64,000 nucleotides of DNA from Rhabdophis nuchalis (GCA_039707465.1 CM077648.1:18161119-18225118), one strand, 5' to 3'. Shown: positions 53,647 through 63,949, numbered from the stretch's first letter. The notes: generated by a model from the letters alone, not told the origin. Numbers and translations: made by a program.

Positions 53647-53689
53647 ACTATTTAGTTATTGGTCAAGAAGGAAGTCCTTTTAGAAAACC

Positions 53690-54295
53690 AAACCAAAATA
53701 ACTTTTTAGAACTAATAGTAAATGACTCACACCTTTAAATGGTGCATATAGATTACCCTCCTCCATTAGAATGTTTATTTACAACAGCTGTTGTCAGGAT
53801 TTTGCCATTCCTTCCTGGAATTATGTCAATCCACTCTGTATGTAAATAAGGAACTGGCAAAATAATGGAGGAATTAAGGAACAGGAGAGGAAAGATGTAT
53901 GTTTTCAATTGAGATTTGCAAGGAAATGACAAGCTATTGAGATGGAGAGGCATGGAACAGCTGCTCCAGATGGCAACAGAAGTAGCAAAAAACATTGTGG
54001 GTCAAAGTGAAGAAAGTTTGTGTAGGGAATCTGCTGGCACCAAATGAATAGTGCTGGCAACAAAATTGATGACATCTGACACAGAAAAGAGACCATGATA
54101 AATTAAGGCAGGGAGGCTGTGTTCTTTTTTTAAAATCAAGGATGTGACTGAGAACATACTGGCCTCAAATGTCCTAATACACTGTTTTGACTGATCTGTG
54201 GAGGACTTTCATTATCATGCAAACTCTGAATATCACCAAGAAGGAAGCATGACAGGATGACTTGGACAAAATTGTATCCTGATATATTGCACGTT
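53690..54295. other. No recognised feature
   Basis: No supported gene or repeat. Confidence 0.5.
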
Positions 54296-54304
54296 GAAAC
54301 GAGG

Positions 54305-54462
54305 CAGTTATTTTCATATTTTGCCATTGCCCTGGCTCTATGCTGTCCTATTTAGGCACATTTTTGAGGCCAGGTGCATGCGTGGAAGGCTGGGCCCATC
54401 CACAGAAGGGGCACATTCATGCGGCGAACTGGTGGTAACAAAGTGTGAAACCCACCGCTGGA
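54305..54462. mobile_element. hAT-type MITE (CAGNGGTGGG family), right half
   Basis: Contains GGCTCTATGCTGTCCTATTT, CATGCGTGGAAGGC and the right end TGAAACCCACCGCTGG, matching 52600-52828. Confidence 0.65.
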
Positions 54463-55269
54463 GAATTCCCATCTCAAGTATTTTGGACAAGAAAGGGTTA
54501 AATGAAATCTGGAATTTGATTTGTCAATCTATCAACTCTAATTTATCAACCCCAGTTTATAGTGAGCCGAGACCACCAACCTCAAACTCTGAGTAATAGA
54601 AACATCAAGATTTCCCGCTTTTAGATAAGCATTAGAAGCACAAAATTGTGTTTATTTTATCTTTTCTCTTATGAAAGAGAAGGATAATGTCCTTTTGGCT
54701 AATTTAATTAATACAAATCCCCAGGATTCTAAGTCTGTAGATCTAGAAAACACAACAAGCTAGGAAACAAAAGAAAGTAAATATGTAAATTAGAGGACAG
54801 GTTTTGATTTATGGAAAATTAGGTAATTTCTTTAATTGATACCTAATGATGAAATGAGTTGTGGCGTTGCGTGGTTTTTTTAAACTCTTAGTTTCCTTTT
54901 GATCTGCGTGCAAAAGAAATTATCCATTATAGTTATATAATTATCAAATTATTCCTCTCTGGAGAAGAAAGGGCTATAGGAGATAGGAGAATGTGCCAAA
55001 ACAAACAAATCCTCTTTTCATCTTCTCGACAAAATGTTCAGTGCTGTTTTGTACAGTTATGCAAAGTTTCGTAGAGGTGATTCACCACAGAGAAATACAT
55101 TTACAAAGCTGTTTGCAAAGCAGTGTGGTTTCTGCGTGTCAGTCTGATTGTGACCTCCTTCTCAGACTTCCCCAAAAACACGATTTCAAAGATTTTTCTG
55201 GCTGATCAACTTTCATTATCTAGTGTGAAAACCCTGCAGCCAGCTCTTAAGGGGAAAAGACTTTAACGT
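54463..55269. other. No recognised feature
   Basis: AT-rich, nothing identified. Confidence 0.5.
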
Positions 55270-55637
55270 CAGGGGTGGGCTGCTACGGGTTCAGAACAAC
55301 CTATAGCTAACGCAATGGTGGTTCAGAGAACCTCCAAATCCCACCCCTGTCTGGCCCCGCCCACCCCACCCCTCCAAGGAATCTCCACGCAGCCCATTTT
55401 GGATGCGAGGTAAGCGCAGGGCCCGTGCAGAGGCTTAGGGAGAAAATGGGCCTCGTGGAAGTTCCGGAAGGCCGGAAATGGGCCCATTTCCAGCCTCCGG
55501 AGGGCCACCAGAGCCTAGGGGGAAACCCCCCCCTCCATTGTGGTGCAGGAGACTGATTAGGCTACATCCACCATGGCCACGCCCACCCAACAACCAGGCA
55601 GAGACCCCATTGCTGAAATGTTTGAAGCCCACCCCTG
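55270..55637. mobile_element. hAT-type MITE (CAGNGGTGGG family), long GC-rich subfamily
   Basis: 368 bp, ends CAGGGGTGGGCTGC and GAAGCCCACCCCTG; flanks tttaacgt and tttaaggc (6 of 8). In reverse orientation relative to 35540 and 4679 it carries the CCATGGCCACGCCCACCCAA and GCGCAGGGCCCGTGCAGAGG blocks. Confidence 0.87.
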
Positions 55638-55892
55638 TTTAAGGCTACCCAAACTGATTTTTGTTAAGGTAAACTGGATGGTTCTTTGTCTTCCATGGTC
55701 TGAGTCACTTCATCAAGTTAATCTACACCACTTTACCCAGGCCTGTTATATTATTCAGGATCCAAGCCGATGTACAACACTGATCATCCAATCTGATGAG
55801 GGATAACATATGCAAGCAATTTGTGCAAAGAAGTTATGTAATGAGCTCTAAGGACAATGAAAAGGATTCATTTGAGAATTAGACAACTAAAG

Positions 55893-56050
55893 GAAAGCTT
55901 TTTTAAAGCTTGCTTTAATTTTTGTAATTTTAATCCATTTTTATATTTATAATCGCTGAATGTTTATCTTGAATGTTTATCTTGACGTAAGCCGCTCAAA
56001 GATTACATGAACTGCTAGACGGGTGGCAAATACATTTGATGAATAAATAA
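55893..56050 (+). mobile_element. LINE (L2-like) 3' UTR remnant
   Basis: GTAAGCCGCTCAAAGATTAC and GGTGGCAAATACATTTGATG followed by AATAAATAAA resemble the 3' terminal segment of squamate L2/CR1-group LINEs. No coding part remains. Confidence 0.5.
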
Positions 56051-56087
56051 AAGATGCTCCTGAACCAGGCTATTGTTTGGTCTAGGG

Positions 56088-56222
56088 CAGGACTGTCAAA
56101 CTTGCAGCCTGTGGGCTAGATGTGTTATGCGCTGGCCACTCCCACGCCCAGTTTAGCGAAGGGGGAAATAGTCATGATATATCATGTGATGCCACTGTGA
56201 CGATGTGAGTTTGACACCCCTA
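56088..56222. mobile_element. hAT-type MITE (CAGGGGTGTCAAACT family), short form
   Basis: 135 bp, ends CAGGACTGTCAAACTTG and GAGTTTGACACCCCTA, duplication GTCTAGGG/GTCTAGGA (7 of 8) at 56080-56087 and 56223-56230. Confidence 0.9.
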
Positions 56223-56497
56223 GTCTAGGAGCAATTTCCACATATGTGGATTCTTGGACAGTTGTTCTGACCCAGGCTTCCTTAAAAAGCATGAAGCAGA
56301 GTCTTGGTCCTGACAAAATCTCTTTTATTTACACGACTGTGAATTCCTTTCAGTCACAGTCAGCAAGGCTTGGCAAACAGTTTTTCAGAGGAATATTTAT
56401 CAACACGAACCTTATCTTGCTTGGAGACCTGCCAGATAACTGGTTTCCAAATGCAAGGCAAGGCAACACTTGGCACAGAGTCTCTTATAGTCACAAA

Positions 56498-56514
56498 CAG
56501 AACTTTCCATTCTT
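56498..56514. repeat. 17-bp target-site duplication (left)
   Basis: CAGAACTTTCCATTCTT, repeated exactly at 58473-58489. Confidence 0.95.
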
Positions 56515-56771
56515 TTTTTTTTTTATTGAAAAAGTTTTATTGGTTTTACAATTTTTTCTATAGGGTAGGGTAAGGGATACAAAGAAATTTTGAGAGTATT
56601 CACGTCAAAGTCGTCGGCCCTTCCGGGGCCTCAAAATACATCAATAACAATAAAAGAAAAAATTATTATCTTAACACTACAAAGTGAAAGCAAGTACATA
56701 TACCTAAGTTCTCAGTTCTATACTGTCAGACATTTACAAAAAATCCAAATACAAATATTATGCAAAATTAA

Positions 56772-57647
56772 TCAGAAAAAATCAAGGCAAAGTTTTTTTT
56801 TTTTTGATCTAAGTCTCTTGGCAGTTGTATCTTCTTTTTCTCCTCCCAGGCCCCCAGTGGGCGGGGCCGTGGCCCCCTCTGTCCCCCCTGAGTCCTCCCC
56901 CAGGATAGAGGAATGTTTTTTAAGAAAGGCTTCCGCCTCAGCAACAGTTTTAATCCTCACTCTTCCTCCTTCCCAGAACACCAGCATCCCTTCAGGTGTC
57001 ACCCACTTGAACCAAATCCCATGATCAAACAATGTTTTAGACAAGAAGGAAAATTTCCTTCTTGCATCTCTAATCTTTCTAGGGATCTGCTTCAAGATGG
57101 CAACCGTTTTTTGTTGGTAAATTAACGGACTCCCTCTCTGCACTTTCAGGATTTCCTCTCTGGTTGACTTTCTAACAAATTTCACATGTATCTCTCTAGG
57201 CACTTCATTTATCCTGGCATATGCTGAATTTATTCTATAAGCTAGGTCAATGTCCCCCCTGATCTCATCCTTAGGTTTTTGTAAATAGTCTGCTATAATC
57301 GTGCTCATAAGATCAGGGAGGCAAAAACATTCTGAAATCTCAAAAACATTCTGAAATCTCAAAAAATATGTCATTCTTTCCATATCAATCCTAGACACAT
57401 GCCCATTTATTTCCACAACCTCATTAGTAACATTTTTAATCTCTCCCTTAGGCCCCACCAGCCCCCCTTCCAGTTCTTCATTCTTCTGTGTATTTTCCAG
57501 CACCTGCTTCCGTGTATCCAATAGCTCCTTCTTGAAGTTGATATTTTCTGCCCTCTGGGCTTTAATCTCTTGTACCAAAGTTTGTATAACAGTTTCAAGA
57601 GAAGCCATCCTTTGTTCTAAGCTTGCCAGTGCTGTTTCTTGTGCCAT
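56772..57647 (-). CDS. L1-type ORF1 protein (RNA-binding chaperone-like)
   Basis: 291 codons, open throughout. Residues ~1-80 have a strong heptad pattern (LEQRMASLETVIQTLVQEI onwards), predicting a trimerising coiled coil. Residues ~90-170 would be the RRM-like domain (YFLRFQNVFEIS), and ~175-240 the C-terminal domain with HVKFVRKSTREEIL and IPRKIRDARRKFSFL, typical positions for L1 ORF1p. The tail is Gly/Pro then Lys/Arg-rich. ORF1p of L1 binds element RNA in cytoplasmic particles. The basic tail is extended by an A-run relative to the 14515 copy, which stops after RSKK. An RRM assignment needs a profile search. Confidence 0.85.
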   Translation of the reverse strand: MAQETALASLEQRMASLETVIQTLVQEIKAQRAENINFKKELLDTRKQVLENTQKNEELEGGLVGPKGEIKNVTNEVVEINGHVSRIDMERMTYFLRFQNVFEISECFCLPDLMSTIIADYLQKPKDEIRGDIDLAYRINSAYARINEVPREIHVKFVRKSTREEILKVQRGSPLIYQQKTVAILKQIPRKIRDARRKFSFLSKTLFDHGIWFKWVTPEGMLVFWEGGRVRIKTVAEAEAFLKKHSSILGEDSGGTEGATAPPTGGLGGEKEDTTAKRLRSKKKKLCLDFF

Positions 57648-58472
57648 GATTAATTGTTAAAGTCAGTGCCACTAAAATGGCGTTTTTGGGGTGGGGCTGT
57701 TGAGGCAAACCAGGAGCCAAAAGTTCAGTTCAGAGTTGTAAAGTTGTGAAATTCAGGAACCAAGAGAGAGACAGTTTTCCAAATCAATAAGTATAATAAC
57801 GAAGATATTCCAGAGAAGAAATCACAAATCCAAAGAAAAAAATTTTTTTTCCTTAATATCCAGAGGGAGTCCAAGTTTCAAAGAGACGCTGGAAATTTTC
57901 CATAAGTAAAATAGTCAGTCAGGAACAAAGAGAGGCCATCTTCCACCGCCCAAACTCAGAGCCCAGAGGAGAGAGTGGTAAAAGAAATTGTTTCAGCCAG
58001 ACCTAGAGACATTGTTGCAAACAACCACAGACAACTTTCCCTTGCTGCAAACAGTCAGGATTAGAGATTTCCGCTTTCTCTCCACGAGAAGCCATTTCCA
58101 AGTGCCGCTTAAGTCCGAGGGGTTTTTTTTGAAAACAAACTCCCCCCTCCCAGTCCTTTCAGCCTGGCTGACAGCAGAAAAAAAGTTTTTTAAAAACTCA
58201 CTCTCCCCTCGCAGCTGAAGCCTCGGGAAGCCTTCCGACTGAGCCGATTAACCCTCTTCATTGTTATGAATGGCGCCGTCTTCCTTAGGCGAAGGGAGAA
58301 CCCCCCGCAGCATGTTCTCCCTCACCTAAGCCGCGCCGGGGGCCACTTCCTCCACCGCCGTGGGGCGGGGCGCCCCCCGACGAGCCGGCTTTACGGGAGA
58401 CCCTCAAACAAGAGGGGTCTCGCCCCCGTGGGGGGGCAGAAAGAGAAACAAAGCGGCGAGCGAACCGGAAGC
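57648..58472 (-). promoter_or_regulatory. Half-L1 5' UTR with CpG-rich putative internal promoter
   Basis: The first ~250 nt in sense orientation (58472 to ~58220) are dense in CpG, unlike the AT-rich genome around it, then the sequence becomes A/T- and pyrimidine-rich up to the ATG. Position and composition are those of an L1-type internal Pol II promoter. Function is inferred. Confidence 0.55.
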
Positions 58473-58489
58473 CAGAACTTTCCATTCTT
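58473..58489. repeat. 17-bp target-site duplication (right)
   Basis: Exact copy of 56498-56514. Confidence 0.95.
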
Positions 58490-58787
58490 GAAACGACCAA
58501 AGGAACAAATTGTTTCCTGCAAAAGTCCAATTCCTGTTCGCTGCTCTTTTGTTTCCTATGGGAGGGGCCAATCACCTCTAAGGTGCGGCTTTACTCCCAA
58601 GTCAACCCTGCTTTCTTAGTTGTTCTTGTCTTCTGGCAGCTCTTCCCATGTGCACACTGGGAACAGGCTCCAGCTGTTCCTCTGCTTCACTGCTGTCTAG
58701 CTCCCTCTCTGCCTCTGATGCAAAGCCCTCGTCTAAACTTTCCTCAGCCCCCAGCACTGCCCCATGTTCCTCCCCAACCTCCTTGCT

Positions 58788-58931
58788 GAGAGAGAGAGAG
58801 AGGGAAGGAGGGAGAGAGAGGGAGGGAGGAAGGGAGGGAGAGAGAAAGAGAGAGGGAGGGAAGGAGGGAGGGAGGGAGAGAGAAAGAGAGAGAGAGGGAA
58901 GGAGGGAGGGAGAGGGAAGGAGGGAGGGAGG

Positions 58932-58995
<64 letters not shown>
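58788..58995. repeat. (GA)n/(GGGA)n purine microsatellite
   Basis: About 200 bp of AG, GGAG and GAAG units ending in a pure (GA)n run. It replaces the right end of the LTR. Confidence 0.95.
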
Positions 58996-58997
<2 letters not shown>

Positions 58998-59052
58998 ATT
59001 GGAGAGTATGATCATTGCCGAGAATTCTGGGAATAGAAGTCTTTGTATCAGA

Positions 59053-59235
59053 ATAATAGAAATGGAAGGGATCTAGGAGGCTTCTAGCCCAACACCCTGC
59101 TCTAGCAGGAGACACCATACTATTTGAGACAAATGGCTGTCCAATCTCTTCTTTAAAAACCTCAAGTGTTGGAGCAGCCACAACTTTTAGAGGCAAGCTA
59201 TTCCACTGATTAATTGTTCTGTTAGGAAGTTGTCC
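59053..59235 (-). mobile_element. CR1 LINE 3' end fragment
   Basis: Minus strand: CAGAGCAGGGTGTTGGGCTA-type 3' UTR, a GATTATTCT remnant of the tail, and the 3' coding end (LPLKVVAAPTLEVFK). Diverged copy. Confidence 0.8.
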
Positions 59236-59585
59236 TGCTAGGAAAATAGGGTTTCCCACAATCTGCTTCCAACAAGAGACTGACAATGGAAAGCTCAGCA
59301 ATTTGGGGAGAAAGCTTCTGCTTTGCCTTTGATGTCTTTATTGGAAAAGCGTCTTCCAGGTCAGAGTTTCCCAAACTTTCTTGCTTCGTGGTGCTTAGTG
59401 TCTTAGTCGTTTGTTTTTCATGTTTTTCATTGTTGTTTTTACTAGGCTAAAAATACACCAAACTTTTCCATTAAATAAATAGTTAATTCCAAGCTCCTAA
59501 ATATTTGTTTATGTTCAACAATTCAATAGTTGTTTCAAGAGTTAACACATACAACTTTAAAGCAATTTTTAATTTCATTCTTAAA
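59236..59585. other. No recognised feature
   Basis: Nothing assigned, although TCAGAGTTTCCCAAACTTTC at 59361 resembles a MITE terminus without a partner. Confidence 0.45.
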
Positions 59586-59932
59586 AAGGTAAAGGTTCCC
59601 CTCGCACATATGTGCTAGGCGTTCCCGACTCTAGGGAGTGGTGCTCAACTCCGTTTCAAAGCCAAAGAGTCAGTGCTGTCAGAAGACGTCTCTGTGGTTA
59701 TGTGGCTGAGATGATAAATGCCAAAGGGAGGTAACAAAGGTGTTACCTTCCCAGCAAAGGTGGTTCCTATTTTTCTATTTGCATTTTTTACATGCTTTCG
59801 AACTGCTAGGTTAGCAGAAGCTGGGACAGATAACGGGAGCTCACTTACGTGGCGCTAGGGATTCGAACCACCAAACTGCCAAACTTTCTGATCGACAAGC
59901 TCAGCATCTTAGCCACTAAACCACCATGTCCC
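59586..59932 (-). mobile_element. tRNA-derived SINE (type 2, Sauria-like), near complete
   Basis: On the minus strand: GGGACATGGTGGTTTAGTGG (A box), GGTTCGAATCCC (B box), AAATGCAAATAGAAAAATAG, GGTAACACCTTTG and the tail GGGAACCTTTACCTTTT. The most complete copy of this family in the window. Confidence 0.88.
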
Positions 59933-60312
59933 ATATTTAATTCTTAGATAACCAATAACAATTAAGGCGAGAGATGGGAAGCAAATACATCTAATCTATA
60001 TAAATAAAAATGTAAAATAGTTTGTATGAAGCAATTAATCTCAAAAACTACTGCACCGATCTGCCTCAAATTTTGACACAATGTTGCCAAGGACTTCCGA
60101 TAATAGAACACCTACTCATTTTGTGCCTAGCACACGTGTGTCATGTGGCAAGGTACACAAATGTAAAATGTACCCACTGATCAGGTTTTCACCTCCCTGT
60201 AACTCCTCCCACCCGGCAACAGTCATTTCCTCAGCAATGTATGGAGGCCTCTTAGGGCCAAAAAGGCACTGCGATAGCAAACTCCCAGGTGGCCCATAGA
60301 GAGAGAGAAATA

Positions 60313-60676
60313 CAGTTTAATAAAAGAGGGACTAGGGGAGACAGGATAGCAGCCTTCCAATATCTCAGGGGTTGCCACAAAGAAGAAGGAGTCAAGCTGT
60401 TCTCCAAAGCACCAGAGGGCAGAACAAGAAGCAATGGGTGGAAATTAATCAAGGAGAGAAGTAACTTAGAACTGAAATTTCCTGACAGTTAGAACAATTA
60501 ACCAGTGGAACAGAAGTTGCCTCCAGAAGTTGTGAATGCCCCAACACTGCAAGTCTTCAAGAAGATGTTGGATAGCCATTGGTCTGAAATGGTATAGGGC
60601 TTCCTGCCTAGGCAGGGGGTTGGACTAGATGACCTCCAAGGTCCCTTCCAACTCTGCTATTGTATTATTGTATTAC
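60313..60676 (+). mobile_element. CR1 LINE 3' end inside a Helitron
   Basis: Starts in the coding end (TRGDRIAAFQYLRGCHKEEG) and ends with GGGGGTTGGACTAGATGACC, CAAGGTCCCTTCCAACTCTG and an ATTGT-type tail. A small deletion breaks the frame after ERSNLEL. Confidence 0.9.
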
Positions 60677-60883
60677 AGTAGGTAGGTAGATAGGTGAACA
60701 GATAGAGAGGGAGAAATACAGTAGGTAGGTAGGTACGTAGATAGAGGGATAGATAGGGAGAAATACGGTAGGTAGGTAGGTAGGTAGGTAGGTAGGTAGG
60801 TAGGTAGGTAGAAATACAGTAGGTAGGGAGGGAGAGGGATAGATAGAGAGGGAGAAATACAGTAGGTAGGTAGGTTGGGGGTT
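60674..60883. repeat. GGTA/GATA tandem array within the Helitron
   Basis: Alternating (GGTA)n, GATAGAGA and GGGAGAAATACAGTA units. The GAGAGAGAGAAATACAG unit also occurs left of the CR1 (60299-60315), so the array existed before the CR1 inserted. Confidence 0.85.
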
Positions 60884-60985
60884 ATACGGTGGTTGTGTGT
60901 ATGTCTGCAGGTGTAGATCTACACACAGATTGGTTGGCCATTTAACCAAATTGGGCCACAGCAACACGTGGCTGGGTATAGCTAA

Positions 60986-61439
60986 TAAATGAATAAAATA
61001 GACACAATTACTTACTGATAGAATGTACTCACCTGCTGGTGACTGCAGTTTCTCAAACTTCAAGTATCAAATTAGGCTTCTTGTCCTGTTTTCCTGTTTC
61101 ATATTGCTTTTTGCCCCATGTTTTTTCATCAGAGTAACTGCCAAACACAAGCTTTACTGTCAAAGGTGTGATATCACAAAACTCAACTTCACAAGTGGAT
61201 GTTAAAAAACATTGTTAGTGTTTCATTGACAGGTTTCTCTTGCAAATAGCGACTTCCCCATTTGAAACAATCAGATGCAAAGAAGGGAGAAATCTGCTTA
61301 CCTTTTTACGGTTGAAAAAGGGAGATTTTCCAATGAATTCCCCCCCACCCACACACAAAACATATTCATATTATCAACTAAAATCTACATCCTTCTAGAA
61401 GATTGCTTATTAGGAGCTCTATTTATTAGACCCCATTTA
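60986..61439. other. No recognised feature
   Basis: No supported gene or repeat. Confidence 0.5.
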
Positions 61440-62230
61440 ATTAATTAATTCGTTTGTCAAACATGCATAGCAGTGGTAGTCAACCTGGTCCCTACCACCC
61501 ACTACTGGACGTTCCAGCTTTAATGGTGGGTGGTAGGGGTTTTGTTCGATAGCAAAGCACTTTCCTTTTTTAAATTTCATTGACTTCCCTACTTCATAAA
61601 TCACCATTACTGTGGAACTGGTGGGCGGTTAGAAAATTTTACTACTAACAGAGACACAAAAGTGGGCAGTAGGTATAAAAAGATTGACTATCCCTGATGT
61701 ATAGGATAGCAGGTATAAGTATGAACATGGACAGGGACAAAGAAAGGAGTACAAATAAATGGGGACAGTAGGGCAGGGACGGTAGGTACGCTGGTGCATT
61801 TATGCATGCCCCCTTTACAGACCTGTTAGGAATGGGGTGAGGTCCAGAGTAGACAGTTTAAGGTTGAAGCTATGAGGGTTTGAGGATCTAACAGCGGAGT
61901 TGGGTAGAGCATTCCAGATGTTGACCACTCTGTTGCTGAAGTCGTATTTTCTGCAATCAAGTTTGGAACGGTTTACCTTGAGTTTGTATTGATTGTTTGC
62001 CCGTGTATTATTGTAATTGTAGCTGAAGTAGCCGTTGACAGATAGGATGTTGTAGCAGACAATTTTGTATACTATGCTTTGGTCTGACCCCAGGCGGTCC
62101 AGTCCCAGATTGTCTATGCCCAAAATTTCGAGCCTAGTGGCATAAGGAATTCTATTGTGAGCAGAGGAATGGAGTCCTCTTCTTGTGAAATACCTCTGGA
62201 CCCACTCGATCGTATTAATGCCCGATACAC
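61440..62230 (-). mobile_element. LINE family X 3' end, copy 3, split by a MITE
   Basis: Minus strand: coding end with VIRYNVLPVN-like ICYNILSVNGYFSYNYNNTR and KLDCRKYDFSNRVVNIWNAL (61815-62123). The 3' UTR has TTTGTCAAACATGCATAG, interrupted by the MITE 61471-61696, and an AATTAATT tail. Same family as 15905. Confidence 0.8.
61471..61696. mobile_element. hAT-type MITE (CAGTGGTAGTCAACCTGG family)
   Basis: 226 bp, ends CAGTGGTAGTCAACC and GATTGACTATCCCTG, duplication ATGCATAG/ATGTATAG (7 of 8) at 61463-61470 and 61697-61704. A family distinct from the other hAT MITEs in the window. Confidence 0.9.
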
Positions 62231-62787
62231 AGGCAGGCAGACGACCTAATAATAGGATCTAATAAATATAGAGTTTCAGTAATGTAGATTAGTGGCATAA
62301 TGTCACAATTTCCACATTAATTCACAACTTCAAAAAGGTCTATCAACCTTTCTAATTATAATTCCCTGCTATTGCAACAGTAGTAACAATCATTTTATTT
62401 CAAGAATTGGCAGTGTAATATTGATTGTTAATAGTGTACCCTCATCAGTGCTCAATATTGTCCTCAATATAAAAGAAATGATGAATTTAAAAAATGAGTA
62501 AAATCCCATGTATGTGTTAAATTTTAAAGTGAAATCTCAGAAGCTTTTGGGAATGACATAATCAAAATTGCTTTATCAACAGTGATCTTGTAATTAGACT
62601 ATTATTTGACATCAGTGCCGTTGCATAAACATTCAGAATGGTATCAATTGTTGCCAATTCTTGATGCATAGTGTAGTGGTGGATTACATGAGCACCACAG
62701 CCCTGATAATTGTACAAAAAACATACATTACTAGACTGTAATTATTACAGTGGGTCACAACTAATGGCAACACCTAGATGATCATGA
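62231..62787. other. No recognised feature
   Basis: AT-rich, nothing identified. Confidence 0.5.
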
Positions 62788-63105
62788 GAAATACCTACCC
62801 CCCAAACTTCGTATCATCACGGACCTTCGCCTTTTCCGCCTCTCATTAAAAACGCACTTGTTTCACCTTGCTGGCCTTGCTTAGAGTTAGTTTTTGCCTA
62901 TATTTTAGCTTAGATTTTAGAACTGGGATTTTTAGGGGATTGGTTGAGATTCTAATGTTTTTAGCTTAATTTTTAGCACAGGATATTCTAATTTAATCTT
63001 ATTTTATTATTGTATTGTATGTATTGTTGCTATCGTGGTATTTTAATTCCCTGTGCACCGCCCTGAGTCCATCTGGAGACAGGAGCGGTATATAAATCCA
63101 ATAAA
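62788..63105 (+). mobile_element. L2 LINE 3' end
   Basis: Coding end ITDLRLFRLSLKTHLFHLAGLA-like, then 3' UTR with CACCGCCCTGAGTCCATCTG and a tail AATCCAATAAACCATAAACC. Confidence 0.88.
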
Positions 63106-63547
63106 CCATAAACCAAATATAAACAAGATCAGATGGTGTACCCAAGTAGAAAGTAGATCAGAAATTTTATCCCTATAGACGAACTTAGCTGGCATCCAGT
63201 GTTGGTCACTACGGTGTAAAAAGATGTGGAGACTCTAGAAAGAATGCAGAGAAGAGCAACAAAGATGATTAGGGGACTGGAGGCTAAAATATATGAAGAA
63301 CGGTTGCAGGAACTGGGTATGTCTAACTTAATGAAAAGATGGACTAAGGAGACATGATAGCAGTCTTCTAATATCTCAGGGGTTGCCACAAAGAAGAAGG
63401 AGTCAAACTGTTCTCCAAAGCACCTGAGGGTAGGACAAGAAGCAATGGGTGGAAACTAATCAAGGAGAGAATCAACATAGAACTAAGGAGAAATTTCTTG
63501 ATAGTTAAGAAGAGGTTGGACAAACATTTGTCTGAAATGGTATAAGA

Positions 63548-63680
63548 CAGGTATGTCAAACTGGTGGCCCACAGGCCAGATGTATCATGTGCAGGCTACG
63601 CCCACCCCAGCTCCGTGAAGGGGAAAAAGTTGCGATGTGTCCTGTGATGGTAACATGACATGGTGAGTTTGACATCCATG
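63548..63680. mobile_element. hAT-type MITE (CAGGGGTGTCAAACT family), short form, inside CR1
   Basis: 133 bp, ends CAGGTATGTCAAACTGG and GAGTTTGACATCCATG, duplication GTATAAGA/GTATAGGA (7 of 8) at 63540-63547 and 63681-63688. Confidence 0.9.
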
Positions 63681-63707
63681 GTATAGGAATAAACCATGGA
63701 TGTCGAA

Positions 63708-63949
63708 CTATTTTTTTTTATTATTTCCTATTTTTTTGTTTTTTTTTTAATTTTTATTTACAAACATGTAAAATACACTCACACAAAAGTTAGACATACA
63801 CCACATTTACACAATACAATACGAACAGGAGCTTCCTGTTCTTTCTAATAGCAATTGTTGATCGATGCAGCGCATCTTATATTATTTCCTCTTCTATTAT
63901 ATTTCATTTGGATTTCACCATTCTTAACCCTCTTATTTTACTCCTGCCT
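63708..63949 (-). mobile_element. AT-rich insertion in CR1, probable retroelement 3' end
   Basis: Begins with poly(T)-rich DNA on the plus strand (a poly(A) tail on the minus strand) and then TTTATTTACAAACATGTAAA. It sits exactly where the CR1 sequence is discontinuous. Family not recognised. Confidence 0.4.

Larger units (their letters stand above)
56515..58472 (-). mobile_element. Full-length half-L1 (ORF1-only) retroelement
   Basis: A 1958-bp insertion with a perfect 17-bp duplication and a poly(A) tail (poly(T) at 56515-56524 on the plus strand) with AATAAA just before it. In sense order: ~825-bp 5' UTR with a very GC- and CpG-rich start, ORF1 (57647 down to 56772), then a ~250-bp 3' UTR. 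There is no endonuclease or reverse transcriptase and no space for one. The intact 5' end and duplication show it transposed as this compact unit. The nick site resembles that of L1 endonuclease, so an L1 probably supplied the enzymes. A truncated sibling is at 14515-15084. Confidence 0.93.
56261..58788 (-). mobile_element. Solo LTR, second copy of the 41642 family, split by a half-L1
   Basis: Left part 56261-56514 (GTTGTTCTGACCCAGGCTTC...) and right part 58490-58788 (GGGAACAGGCTCCAGCTGTT, CCCATGTTCCTCCCCAAC) match the two halves of the 41642 copy. AATAAA is on the minus strand near 56328. The right end is lost in a GA-rich expansion. Confidence 0.75.
59995..60985 (+). mobile_element. Non-autonomous Helitron
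   Basis: Starts TC after A (A|TCTATATAAATAAAAATG) and ends CTAA before T, as expected for insertion into AT. A 3' hairpin GCCAC-AGCAACAC-GTGGC (60955-60972) lies 9 nt before CTAA. The body has ACTACTGCACCGATCTGCC and GGCTGGGTATAGCTAA, typical of animal Helitrons. It carries no Rep/helicase ORF. A CR1 (60313-60676) and a GGTA/GATA tandem array lie inside it. Confidence 0.82.

Noticed and set aside
58602..59076. Ser/Leu- and Arg/Glu-rich ORFs
   Set aside because: Translations of the (GA)n/(GGGA)n repeat.
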